From Persicaria tinctoria (Eukaryota; Streptophyta; Magnoliopsida; Caryophyllales; Polygonaceae), in the NCBI GenBank assembly GCA_037127255.1, contig JBANSL010000005.1, positions 81,907,160 through 81,971,159 of the forward strand: DNA of 64,000 nucleotides. Reading direction: 5' to 3'. This document shows positions 35,353 through 45,911 of this stretch, piece after piece. The notes under the pieces are model-generated. The model searched no databases and was not told the origin of the DNA. It saw nothing but the letters and a program-made list of their open reading frames with translations. Within the stretch, counting starts at the first letter, position 1; each line of letters starts with the position of its first letter. The position numbers and the translations under genes are program-made.

Positions 35353-38300
35353 TCACTGCAATAACATGTCCTCCTCCATCTGTAATTTATTGAGGCGTCT
35401 CCTGGCCAAAACTGTGCAAATAATTGTGGTAATTGCCGTGGCAATAAAGCCAACAACAGTAAAGACAATTTGTTGCGCTGAAAGGGAACGATGCTCATGT
35501 GAAGCATCTGCTAGTGTCCTTATTAATATGCCACTGCAGATATACAAAATTAAAAATCAAAACACCATAGTTGCTAATTTATTGACATAAACACCAACAT
35601 TAGTAACAGAAAGATGAAAAAGCAAAATATGGGCTCGAAATTTCTTGAAAGATCATGGCTATGCTAGAAGGTGGTAACATCCAGTTAGACTGTGAGGGAA
35701 TTAATATAATGTAATTGTGGGCAACATAAGGATTGGCCTGACTATAAATAAGAGGACTAGCCTCTGGATTTTATGCTAAGAAGAATATTTGTGAAGGTAT
35801 TTATTTGCCTAGTGTAGTTAGTGGCCAGAGAGGATTTCAGCCAAGGCTCTCTTAAAAGCCTTTGGTTTCACTGTGTTTCTGTAATTTGTGGGTGTCCTTT
35901 GTTTTACTGATTTTCCTATCTATTCCCTTCCCCATTCTCTCTTCCCTTCTATTTTCTCATTATTTTTCTTCTTCATCTGCTTCTTCTTCCAATGCTTCTT
36001 TGTTGGATGCGCTTTACCGTATAAATGCTACTTAAAAGAATAGTTTGTTAGAGACGGGGAAGAAATAGAGGAAGGGAAAGATTAGAACGGAAGGCTGGAT
36101 AGAACTAATGAGCACGGAGGGAAAGGAAGAAATGCATGAAATGACAAAAGATGTGGAGCGCCTAAATGCATCCAATAGGTTTGACTCCTCGCTACAAATT
36201 GTAATCAGGAGACATTTGGTAACAAGACCAGCGCCTAACAAAAAGTTAGTAATCTCTGCAAGAATTGGAGCGCCTAAATGCATCCAATAAGCTTGACTCC
36301 TAGCTAAAGAATGGGATAAGGAGCCATTTGGAAATTAGACCAGCATCTAAGAAAACGTTGGTAATCTCTGCAAGAAATGGCTACTTGGTGAGCTTCCCCA
36401 GGGCAATATTTTCAAAGCTACTAAGTGATTGTGAATTCCACCAGGGAAAATTATGGGCAAATTAACCGATGTCCAGAAATTAAACACTATTGTCCTCAAC
36501 ACCTTTATTTGCTTTCAGATTTTATGACACCTCTATAATGCCACCCATACCCAGTGCCTGACCGCGAGGAAGTAAATGGCAAGACAAGTAAAGGCAAGGC
36601 GAAGATTAAAACACATCAACACTTTCTCATAAAGCTCTTCTTCTTTCTGTTGCCAAGTGCCTCAAGGCCTAAATTTGTATTTTCTTATATACAAGCTACT
36701 ATCTTCTCAGGAAAAGCTGCTATCTTAATATCCCTTCTTAAACAGCAAAAAAGGCTCTATTTGTGTTGCAAAGAATGGAAAATACGAATCTTAGGCCTTG
36801 AAGCACATGGCAGCTTTTCAAAACCTAATGTCTTAAACAGCTTTTCAAATATGATTCTGATCTCTCAATATATTCAAACAAGGTTCTATCTGTGTTACGA
36901 AGAATCATATTTGAAAATATGAATATAGTTATATTGGTCCACATACCCGCTACAGAAGATAATTGTTTACAAAAGCATATCTAATCACACGAATAGTCTT
37001 TCAAATAAAGCTGAGGATGTCCAAGTATTTGATTTTCCTACGATGAGCCAAATACAACACAAAAGCCAAGCCCAGCCCTGAAGTGTTTATCACATATGAA
37101 ACAAAAAACTCAAATAGCTGAATGCCAAAACCAAAACCATGGTGAGTGCCATAGAGCTCATTTGGCCAAAATAACTGCAGGGTTAGATTTAAGCATTCAT
37201 AGTTGTGTAATTTGTTAGATTCACTATTCTGAATTATTTTGCATTTTGTTTGCTGGGTTATGTAAGCCAACTTTAAGCCTTATTATTCAGCTTTTAATAT
37301 TAGGTTATGCTATAGGCATTAGGTTTTGTTGCTTAGGCTACTTATGTAGGTTACTTGTGTCTTTTGGGTGTCCTCTTTTCAAATACAGGGCTCTACCATT
37401 GTACTTCACTGCTCAGAACTTCTCTTCTGCAGCTCTAAATATGCAGTTTTTCTACACAGATTTGCTTCGCCTCAAACTCTCTCATTTACTAACATGGTAT
37501 CAGAGCTCCTAAGCCTCATAGTTTTGATCATGAACTGTTGTTCAAAAGAAGGAAAAAAAAACCTTCCGGTTTCTCAGCCTTCATTGTAGCAAATTGCTTA
37601 TCGTTCTAGCCTTCATTGCTGGAAAATTCCTCCTGTTTTTTCAGCCTTCGTTGCTGAAATAAAAAGCTCCAATCTTTCCTCTCTCCTGCCTCCATTACTT
37701 GAAACTTTATGTTTTTTCAAGCCTTCATTGCTTAGAAAGTTTTCCTGTTTTCACAGCCTTCATTGCTGGAAAATTTCTTCTCCTTTCGGCCTTCATTGCT
37801 GAAATTACTTTGTTGTTTCTCATGCCTTCATTGCTGAGAACGTTTTCAGTTTTTAGGCTTCATTGCTGAAAGATGGTTGGATTTCAGCCTTCACTGATGT
37901 ATCTACATCCTTCCTGTGACATCATTTTATATTGTGGTTCCTTCAAAGTGTTGGTAAAGTTTGTTGTTCTGAATCTTGTGGACTCATTTGCTTTATTGAG
38001 CTTTCCATTGTTCTGATTCTGAATCTTGTGGTTCCTTCAATTACGATCAGCCTCATTCATCAATGTTTAGCCAATTTCAAGGGTCTTCTTTCAAGATTGT
38101 CTAGAATTTGAATTTTCAGGAGCTTACTTTCAAGAGCTTTTTTCCAAGGTGAGAATGGAAGATCTAGAAACCCAGATTGAGGGCGACTGTTTGCTGGGTT
38201 ATGTAAGCCAACTTTTAGGCCTTATTATTCAGCTATTAATGTTAGGTTATGCTATAGGCATTCAGTTTTGTTGCGTAAGATACTTTTCTGGGTTACTTTT

Positions 38301-40215
38301 GCCTTTTGGGTTTCCTCTTTTCCTGTATTTATACCGGGCTCTACAAACATAATTCACAGCTTAGAACTTCTCTTTTACAACTCTAAATCAGTAGTTTTTC
38401 TGCAGAGATTTTCTTCTCAAACTCTCTCATTTACTAACAATAATCATAATTGTACAATGCAACCATGAAAGTATCCTAAAGTTTAAATGCTTCTCTGACC
38501 TACAACTCTGTGAAATACCTAACAGTTTTATCATCCACCACAGACCAATGTAGATAAATTGCCATCCATATTAAGTAAGATAGCTAACCTCCAAGGCATA
38601 TACAGGGCTAATATTACAAGCAAAAATACACAAAATTGTTTATGCTGTTGAAGCATTCACATGCAAATGCCTGGCAATATTAGGCATACATTTATGAAGC
38701 TAAGGTAATCACGATTTAAAGCATCAAATAAACTTATGTAGCAAATAAATACAGTATAAGAATAGAGAGCTTACGTGTAGATTGCAATGAAGACATCTGG
38801 AATCATTCCCACCAAAGACCCAAAAAAATAAGGTCCATACTTGACATGTGTTGCCACGGCACAATAATTATAAAAAATGTAGGGGAAAGGAGATATTCTT
38901 ATCAGGACAACAGCACGAAACTGGTTAATCCAATCTCCCTCACCAGCTAGTCTTATTATTGAGGCTTGCTTTGGATATTTCTCCAGCCAACCCTATACAA
39001 GTGAAAAAGTGATTCAGTTAGTGTGCACCGCCACTAGTGGCTTTAATTTCCCAAATATATATAAGGACACATACTGATTTCGCAGGAAAGTAGAACTAAC
39101 CTGAATTTTATGGTAAAATAGATAGCTGATGAAGTAAGGCAGTGACACACCAATAGCCACAGCAGACATTATAAGTAGAAATCCAAATCCATAACCAAAT
39201 GTCATTCCTGCTACCCACATGGAAGGGGTAGATGGCAGAAGCATTGCAGGAAATAATGCTACAGTGAAAAAGAGGATGACTCCCAGCACAGGAACGCTGA
39301 ATGTTGAAGTCTCCCAGTTAATAATTGGTATTAGTTCCTGGAAAAAGAATGACGCCAAATTAGATGATGAAACTTAAGGGCATCTGATAAATTACAAAGC
39401 ATGGCAAATTGACAATCTTGGAAAATAACATCTTGAACCCAAGAAATTGACACATAAGTGATTAGCCTCGTTGGGGCATATTATACACTTACGCAGTATA
39501 TACTATATTACTATGTGCTGTTTTGTGCTGTGAAACATTAGCACGATAACAATGGAGAAATTAACAATGACCATAACTGGATTTGCTTAGTTACGGATTG
39601 TTTATCCCCACCCTCTTCCTGAAATACAATTTATAATTTCCCTTGTCCTCTGCAACCTCGATTGATAAGGGCTTAGAAACCAGTACAAACTAAAACCGGG
39701 CATAAAAGCTGTCTACAGTGTTTAAGTTTATAGATAAAAAATGCTACTAAAATTCTCTGTCAATAATCATCAATTCCAGAAACCAAATTTCCCAAAGGCG
39801 ATCATCAAACAAACTCAACGGAAACAGGAAGAAAAACAACACAACTGAGATACATTAAAAACAAACAGCATTAAGGGAAAGGAGAAGGAGAAGAAATTGA
39901 GACCTTATTCATTACAAAGGGGCCGATCCATATGATAAAAACAACGGCCAGGACAGCAATGAACAGAAAAAGCAACACCCTTTTCACCCACTTGCACAGA
40001 AACCGACATCTTATCCTGGGTGTAGAAGGCTCCAACAACGCCGTCAATTCGCCGCCGTCGTCCTCCATCGTCACCACCGGCACTCCAACCGGAGGCACTG
40101 AGCCATCGCGTTGCGGGAGCTTCAGGTAGTCACCTCCCGTGTCGCTATAGTCAACTAAACTGATCCGGAGCTCCGGCACCCCACCGTCATCTCCTCCGCC
40201 CCCATCATAAGTCAT
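35353..40215 (-). CDS. SNARE-associated/VTT (DedA, TVP38/TMEM64) membrane protein
   Basis: Four exons on the minus strand, 40215-39904, 39337-39101, 38992-38775 and 35533-35353, join in frame with GT/AG borders to give 315 residues. An acidic N-terminus with LRISLVDYSD is followed by a membrane span (about 80-101). The VTT core has FPAMLLPSTPSMWVAGMTFG and the later RISPFPYIFYNYCAV and YGPYFFGSLVGMIPDVFIAI, both highly conserved in plant members. The fourth exon adds GILIRTLADAS and a final span. VTT proteins act in lipid scrambling and trafficking in Golgi/ER membranes in other organisms; the plant role is inferred. Intron 3 is 3.2 kb and has been enlarged by a TRIM-like LTR element and a local tandem duplication. 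Relatives such as At1g12450 are about 300 residues. Confidence 0.94.
36155..36379 (+). repeat. 112-bp tandem duplication in VTT intron 3
   Basis: Two adjoining units (36155-36266 and 36267-36379) begin GGAGCGCCTAAATGCATCCA and end near TAATCTCTGCAAGAA. They have diverged at about a fifth of positions, so the duplication is old. Confidence 0.75.
37247..38439 (+). mobile_element. TRIM-like LTR retrotransposon in VTT intron 3
   Basis: Two direct repeats, 37247-37494 and 38188-38439, start TGTTTGCTGGGTTATGTAAG and end CTCATTTACTAACA. Directly after the left copy is TGGTATCAGAGC (37495-37506), the primer-binding site complementary to the 3' end of initiator methionine tRNA. The internal region is only about 690 bp and has no gag or pol. 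That makes it a terminal-repeat retrotransposon in miniature, oriented opposite to the host gene. No convincing 5-bp TSD was found. Confidence 0.82.
37576..37905 (+). repeat. Degenerate GCCTTCATTGCTGAAA repeat array inside the TRIM
   Basis: About ten copies of a core close to GCCTTCATTGCTGAAA occur at irregular 25-45 bp spacing through the internal region of the TRIM. The linkers between them are T- and C-rich. The array does not code for protein. Confidence 0.7.
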
Positions 40216-40244
40216 CGATCAGAGACAGCAATCTCTACTTGCAT
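40212..40244 (-). promoter_or_regulatory. Upstream ORF overlapping the VTT gene start codon
   Basis: On the minus strand an ATG at 40244 opens ten codons, MQVEIAVSDR. Its TGA (40214-40212) overlaps the main ATG (40215-40213) as ATGA. Arrangement and overlap are identical in kind to the aminotransferase gene. Confidence 0.5.
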
Positions 40245-41110
40245 CAAACCCTGGATGAAACCCTAAATTTGGAATCGCAGAAAGAGGGGTACCAGCGAGG
40301 GAGTGAGAGGACAGTTCCCGTTCGATTTGTAGAGAGAGATCGAAGAGAGAAATTGCAACGAAGAAAGCAATCATCAATCAAACATAAATTGAAAGGGAAA
40401 GCGATTTGGGGAAACTGGAAATTTGGAAGGGGAATTGCCGAGTTGGGATGGAGTGAAGAATACACAATTATTTCTGTTTTTTTTTTAATTTAAAATGGCA
40501 AAATCGTAAAATACGACTCTCCTCCGGAGGTAGGGAATGCAACGTGGAGTAGGAGTAGGAGTATAGCTGTATAGCAACAGAATGAAACGACGTAGTTTTG
40601 TTAGCACGACGGTAAAAACGACGATTTGTCCATCTTATCTTTCTTGGGATTTCGAGTGGATTTGGAGGCACGTTTGGAATGAAGTATACGCGATTCTCGT
40701 AACACAGCAGGCAACTAAAGTGGCAACCTCAATCTTTAATTACTCCATAAACTATACAAAGAAGTAAGTAAAAGCAACAAATTTTATTCACAAGCATGTG
40801 TGAAATGCGAATTTGTGTTTGGTTTTCGTTTTAAGATTTTTCTATCCTATATTCAAGGGCATTTAGATGTATTGTTAAAGGTGATTTATAATTATAATGG
40901 AATCACTTTTAATGTGAATTTTATTAATACGAAATTGTAAAGCATATTGAACCTCCCTCTTAAGAGTAAGAGCTTCCACTTTTAAAGGGCTTTGTTTACC
41001 AAGATTTTTATAACCTATGTGTACCGGACATCCTTCCCAGTCCCGGATTACAACTCCAGTCGGACTGACGTTGTTTGCAATCGTGGACCCATCAAAATTA
41101 AATTTGAGAG
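40245..41110. other. VTT promoter region and copia flank
   Basis: The part next to 40245 is the likely promoter and leader of the VTT gene (minus strand). The rest to 41110 is AT-rich without a recognisable gene. It ends in GAGAG, the left target-site copy of the copia element. Confidence 0.5.
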
Positions 41111-42013
41111 TGTAGATCTCAGTTGTCTTGACTCACAGATCGGAGTTCAAGATTCAGATCAAGAAGTGCGAATACGAAAACGAGAAAGCGAGAAAAGGAC
41201 ACAGCGATTTTTGCGTGGTTCGGGAAAAGATCCCTATGTCCACGGAGCCTCAGAAGAGGAGACTCGAGCTCATCCACTATATCAAATCAAGCTTACAAGG
41301 TTTCGAGATCGACATGCTAGATCTAAGGCTAATACAGACGATACAGCAGGTAATCGCAAGTACAAAGGGAAGACACGAGGAGAAGTGGTAAAGCGTAGAA
41401 GAAACTCCCTGGATCTGGTGTCGGAGACCAGATATGCACCAGGAAGGCCGTCGGAGAAGACAGCCAACGCCGGACAAGAAGCACACAAAGGCGGTGTAGA
41501 TCTTCGAGGATCAGATAAGAGGTCTCCTAAGGAGATCCACCTCAAATCTGATCGGAAACGCCGGAGGGATGCTCGGAGCACCTTGGAAACCCTAGCGCCG
41601 CTCTCTTTCTCTCTCTCTCTTTCCAGTTGGATTACCTGAAGCGTCTGAAGAAATGAGGAACGTATAGCGCTCTCTTTAGCTTTTATAGGCAAACGGTTTT
41701 AGCTGAAACGAAGCGTTCCGAGCTAGGGCAAGCCAAGAAGGCTGGAGCGAGCTCGTTGGGCCGAGTCCAAGTAATGGGCCTTTCAAGCCCAAATCCGGCA
41801 ACACATATGTGTATCACAATTACATTAACTCTACCACTATATATTATACATAACACATGATCACAAGATGTAATCTTGCAATTCCAATGTGTAACATATA
41901 ATATGTAGGAGAGTATATGTATGTGACTATCATCTATATTAAACCCTTAATCTATCCTTAACTCTATCTCAAAACCCCTAAAGATCTAGACCATGATTAA
42001 GGTTGACATTACA
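41111..42013 (-). repeat. Copia 3' LTR
   Basis: Complete 903-bp LTR, plus-strand ends TGTAGATCTC and GTTGACATTACA. A short CT repeat near 41605-41622 is longer in the other LTR copy. Confidence 0.9.
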
Positions 42014-42121
42014 ATTTGCGCTCCTAATCTAGGTTCTAAACTTTTGTATGCTTGATTCAACAATAGTGGATATCGCTATTGTCTTCGACTCTTGTAACAT
42101 CATCGGATCTGTACCTGTTCG

Positions 42122-42310
42122 TCATGGTGGATCTCCAAGATGGAGATAGTCCCTGCAAAAGAGAAATTTGCTAGGGAGTACAACCTTTGTGCCAAAGTCA
42201 GCTGGATTTACATCTCCTTTGATCTTCTTGACGTCCATCTCATTTGCAGCAACCATGTTCCTTACAAAATGGAATCGTACATCGATATGTTTAGTGCGTT
42301 CTTGGTACAT
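42122..42310 (-). pseudogene. Copia RNase H tail, cut off by hAT insertion
   Basis: The frame contains RTKHIDVRFHFVR and GDVNPADFGTK, the conserved end of copia RNase H. It is separated from the rest of the domain by the hAT element at 42325-43641. Confidence 0.85.
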
Positions 42311-42324
42311 CGGATCCTTGCAGA

Positions 42325-43641
42325 TAGGGCTGTTATCTGAGCCGAACAGCTTGAGCTCGGCTCGGGCTCGACTCGGAAAAGCTCGAGCTCGGCTCGTTCG
42401 AATATCTAAAACAAGCCGAGCTTGAACAAGATCTTGGGCTCGAACCGAGCCCGGGCGAGCTCGAGCTCGAGCCGAGCCAAGCTCGAAAGCTCGTTTTTTT
42501 TCTTTCCAAAAATGCCCCTAGGGCAAATAAAGAAGGAAGGCGCCTGAAGGGAAGCGCTTGAAGACTAGAGTGCCGTCTGCCGCCTCCCCTCTCTCCAACA
42601 AAACTCTCTCTGTTACTCTTCTCTTTGGCTCCTCCCAGATCTACTCTCCATCTCTCTATCACCGACGCATCCCGATCGATTATGCTCCCTCTCTCCGACT
42701 TTATTCTCTACTCCGCCTCTTATTCTGTCTCCAACTCTTCCTAGCACTCTGTCGGCGCGCGTCTTTGGCTGAGACCTCGAGTCCCCGTTTCTCCGGCATA
42801 CTTTGCTCGAGCAGAACCCCGAGTCCTTGGCGCTCCGTCGGCATCCTTGACTTGAGTATGGCTTTTGTTTTTCTCTAATTGATGTTATGGAAGTTGTAAT
42901 TAGGTTTTCCCCTTAGCTTTGGTGTATGTAATTTGTTTGTTTTTTTGACAGATCTCATACTTCTAGATCTCCTCCTAGGGTTTGTTTCTCTCTCATCTGG
43001 ATTTCTCCGAAGATATGTCGATCTATGATCTGTCCGACCACCAGATCTGAATTAGGGTTTGTCCGACACCAGATCTGTGATTCGTCCCTCCTCTAGTTCG
43101 CTATTTCAGGCGGCGCCGACGAACTCGATCCCTCCTCTAGTCCCTCCTCGGCTTGTTGTGTTCCTCAGTCTCACTCCCTCTTCATTCTTCTATTAATCGC
43201 TCGTGATTGAAGTAGAACTCTTATGTTGTTCAATGTTCATCTTCCTGTTGTTCTTTGTACATCCTAATTAATAAATATGCATGGTTGATTAGAAATTTGT
43301 AGAACTTAAAATTGATGAATTTTTGTATAAGAAATTTGTTTATCTTCCTGTGTAATTGTTCAGGTTCCTGTGTAATTTGTATTTAGGATTTTGTTACAAA
43401 CCGAGCCGAACGAGCTTGAACGAGCCCACCTTACGAGCTCAAACGAGCTTAGGCTAGTTCGTTCAGCTTGTTCGAGCTCAAACAAGCCAAGCTCGAGTTT
43501 CACCCTGGGCTCGCGAGCCGAGCTTGAGCACCAAAAAAAGCTCGAATATTTTTTAGGCTCGAGCTCGGCTCGGCTCGTTTTCCGTTCCAGCCAAGCTTGA
43601 ACATGCCAAGCTCGGCTCGTTCGGCTCGAATATCACCCCTA
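42325..43641. mobile_element. hAT-type element (1.3 kb) inserted in copia RNase H
   Basis: The ends are TAGGGCTGTTATCTGAGCCG and, on the other strand, TAGGGGTGATATTCGAGCCG. The 8-bp flanks CTTGCAGA (42317-42324 and 43642-43649) are identical. Both ends carry CTCGAGCTCGGCTCG-type repeats. The middle (about 42580-43200) has a leader-like sequence (CCTAGGGTTTGTTTCTCTCT) suggestive of captured gene sequence. No transposase was recognised. Confidence 0.9.
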
Positions 43642-45567
43642 CTTGCAGAGATATAAAGCACTCTGACAGTCCATGTGCAGAACATGTTTTACAGTTCTCT
43701 GAAGAACTTCCTTCAAAATCCCCTTTAGCCAGATAGCCTCCTTAGCAGCTTTTATAGCAACCATATACTCAGTTTCCGTAGAAGACATAGCTACGATTTT
43801 CCGCTGCTGAGACTTCCATAAAATACAATTCCCAGCCCAAGTGTAGTAATAGGCAGTGGTAGACTTACGATTATCTTTATTACTAGCATAATCAGAATCA
43901 ACAAATCCATGCAATTGATGTATAGTGCTATGCAAACCATAATGTAAACACAGATTTTTGGTGCCAGAGAGATAACGAAGCAAGTATTTCATAGCAGTCC
44001 AGTGGTCATTCCCAGGATTAGACATAAAACGAATTAAAGCACTGATAGAAAAGGCTAGGTCAGGGCGGGTGCAAAGCATGGCATACATAACGGATCCTAC
44101 AGCTACATCATAAGGGATCCTAGCCATTTCTTTGATCTCTTCGGGTTTGGTTGGGCAACTTTTCTTGGTGAGCTCTAGGTGCCCTCCTAAGGGTATGGAG
44201 GTAGGTTTAGAGGTGACCATATTGAATCTCTTCAAAACTTTTAACATATAGTCATCTTGATATAACCATAATTGTTTATTGGGTCGGTCTCTAATAATGT
44301 TTACGCCAAGGATCTTCTTGGCACTACCTAGATCTTTCATGTCGAAGTATTTCTTTAGGTCCTTTTTAACACTATTAATAAGAACAATAGAACTACTTAT
44401 AAGCAGAATATCATCAACATATAATAGCACATATAAAGGAGATTTAGAAGAAATATTCTTAAAATAAAGACAGGTATCATAACTGCTCCTATGAAACCCA
44501 AGTTTCCTAATCACACCGTCAAACCTAAGGTTCCATTGTCTAGGGGATTGTTTCAACCCATAAATGGACCTTTTTAGTAGACAGACATGATCAGGACGGC
44601 TTTTAGCAATGAAGCCTTTGGGTTGTTTCATGTATATGGTTTCATCTAAGGTACCATGCAGGAAAGCAGTTTTAACATCCATCTGTTCTAGTTCCCAACC
44701 AAAGACAGCACACATAGAAAGCATAAGTCTCATGGTTTTATACTTAACTACAGGTGCAAAAATGTCGTTATAGTCTATTCCCTCAATTTGGGAGAACCCT
44801 TTGGCTACTAATCTGGCTTCAAACCTAGGGGGGTCATGCGATTTAAGACCTTCCTTGAGTTTATAGATCCACTTGGAATCTATAAGCCGGGTTTTAGGAG
44901 GTCTAGGGACCAATGTCCAAGTCTGGTTGGCATACATTGACCCCATCTCTTCTTTCATAGCTTCTAACCATTGCCTAGCATGCTCACTTTTAATAGCAAA
45001 TTCATATGAATTTGGAGTAGTAGGCTGTCTAACATGATCAGCAGTCAGAAAAGCATACTCTATGATATAACTATACTTCTTATTAGGGATGATGGTCCTA
45101 AGTTCCCTGTCTCTAGTCAACTGATAGTCATGCAAGCTAGGAAACTCAGATGCAGATGCTAATGCAGGAGCAGTCGAAGTAGATGCATGCAAATCAGAAG
45201 AATGGGGGGAGGAGAAAACAGAGGACTCCACTAGGGAGTCAATAGAGAGGCCATTTACATCACTTAAATCAGAAGTAGAGGGGAGAGCAGGAGAAGAAGT
45301 AGAGGGAAGAGGGAGAGGATAAGACTTAAGGGAGGAGTCAGGGTCCTCTTCGTCAGCAGCCTTATCAACATCTTCTTCAACTTCTGTGTTCTCCTCAGTT
45401 GCCCCTTGTAGTGTAGAGTGTGCTTGCTTTGGTGTTGGTCTGAAAACTCTACCAGTGTCGTATTCATCTTCATCAACTTGTGAGGTGGTGGATTCTACTG
45501 GGATCCATCCATCAGCTTGATCAATGGTACCTGCAAACTCAGAGTGTGTAGTCAGTTTTTCTTTCAT
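43639..45567 (-). CDS. Copia reverse transcriptase and RNase H ORF
   Basis: This 642-codon frame starts MKEKLTTHSEFAG in the linker, then TWTLVPRPPKTRLIDSKWIY opens RT. RT motifs include MDVKTAFLHGTLDETIY and YVDDILLIS (catalytic YVDD). RNase H has GFVDSDYASNKDNRKST and SSTETEYMVAIKAAKEAIWL. It would copy the element's RNA in a virus-like particle. The frame stops at the hAT insertion, so the last part of RNase H lies at 42122-42310. Confidence 0.9.
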   Translation of the reverse strand: MKEKLTTHSEFAGTIDQADGWIPVESTTSQVDEDEYDTGRVFRPTPKQAHSTLQGATEENTEVEEDVDKAADEEDPDSSLKSYPLPLPSTSSPALPSTSDLSDVNGLSIDSLVESSVFSSPHSSDLHASTSTAPALASASEFPSLHDYQLTRDRELRTIIPNKKYSYIIEYAFLTADHVRQPTTPNSYEFAIKSEHARQWLEAMKEEMGSMYANQTWTLVPRPPKTRLIDSKWIYKLKEGLKSHDPPRFEARLVAKGFSQIEGIDYNDIFAPVVKYKTMRLMLSMCAVFGWELEQMDVKTAFLHGTLDETIYMKQPKGFIAKSRPDHVCLLKRSIYGLKQSPRQWNLRFDGVIRKLGFHRSSYDTCLYFKNISSKSPLYVLLYVDDILLISSSIVLINSVKKDLKKYFDMKDLGSAKKILGVNIIRDRPNKQLWLYQDDYMLKVLKRFNMVTSKPTSIPLGGHLELTKKSCPTKPEEIKEMARIPYDVAVGSVMYAMLCTRPDLAFSISALIRFMSNPGNDHWTAMKYLLRYLSGTKNLCLHYGLHSTIHQLHGFVDSDYASNKDNRKSTTAYYYTWAGNCILWKSQQRKIVAMSSTETEYMVAIKAAKEAIWLKGILKEVLQRTVKHVLHMDCQSALYLCK

Positions 45568-45911
45568 GGGAAACTCGGTTTCATTAAACTTGACACTCCT
45601 AGTAGGCTAGTAGTGATCACCTTATAGGGTCCAGCTTGAAGCAAGAGAACCCTATAACCTTTGACACCATCAGGGTATCCTAAAAGAATACCCTTGACAG
45701 CCCTAGGTTGGAGCTTACCCTGTGAAATGTGTGGGTAAGTTGCACAACCAAAAGGTTTAAGGTAATCAAGGTTTGGTGTTTTTCCAGTCCATTTTTGTTG
45801 TGGAGTTAGGAAATTAATTACACTAGAAGGGGACATGTTGATTAGGTATGCTGCTGTCATGACATCTTCTTCCCATAGGGTGTTTTTCAACCCATGGAGA
45901 TAAGCATACAC
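45564..45911 (-). CDS. Copia integrase C-terminal and GKG-type linker fragment
   Basis: The frame contains TAAYLINMSPSS, FGCATYPHIS and KGILLGYPDGVKGYRV, the conserved region after the integrase core. It overlaps the upstream frame by 25 bases and the downstream frame by 4. The overlaps mark two single-base indels, near 45900 and 45600, that broke one original polyprotein. Confidence 0.85.
   Translation of the reverse strand: MYAYLHGLKNTLWEEDVMTAAYLINMSPSSVINFLTPQQKWTGKTPNLDYLKPFGCATYPHISQGKLQPRAVKGILLGYPDGVKGYRVLLLQAGPYKVITTSLLGVSSLMKPSFP

Noticed and set aside
37495..37506. TGGTATCAGAGC taken as part of a tRNA gene
   Set aside because: No cloverleaf surrounds it. It follows an LTR directly, so it is a primer-binding site.
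37242..38444. 5-bp target-site duplication for the TRIM-like element
   Set aside because: CATTT on the left and ATAAT on the right do not match. The element call rests on LTRs and primer site only.
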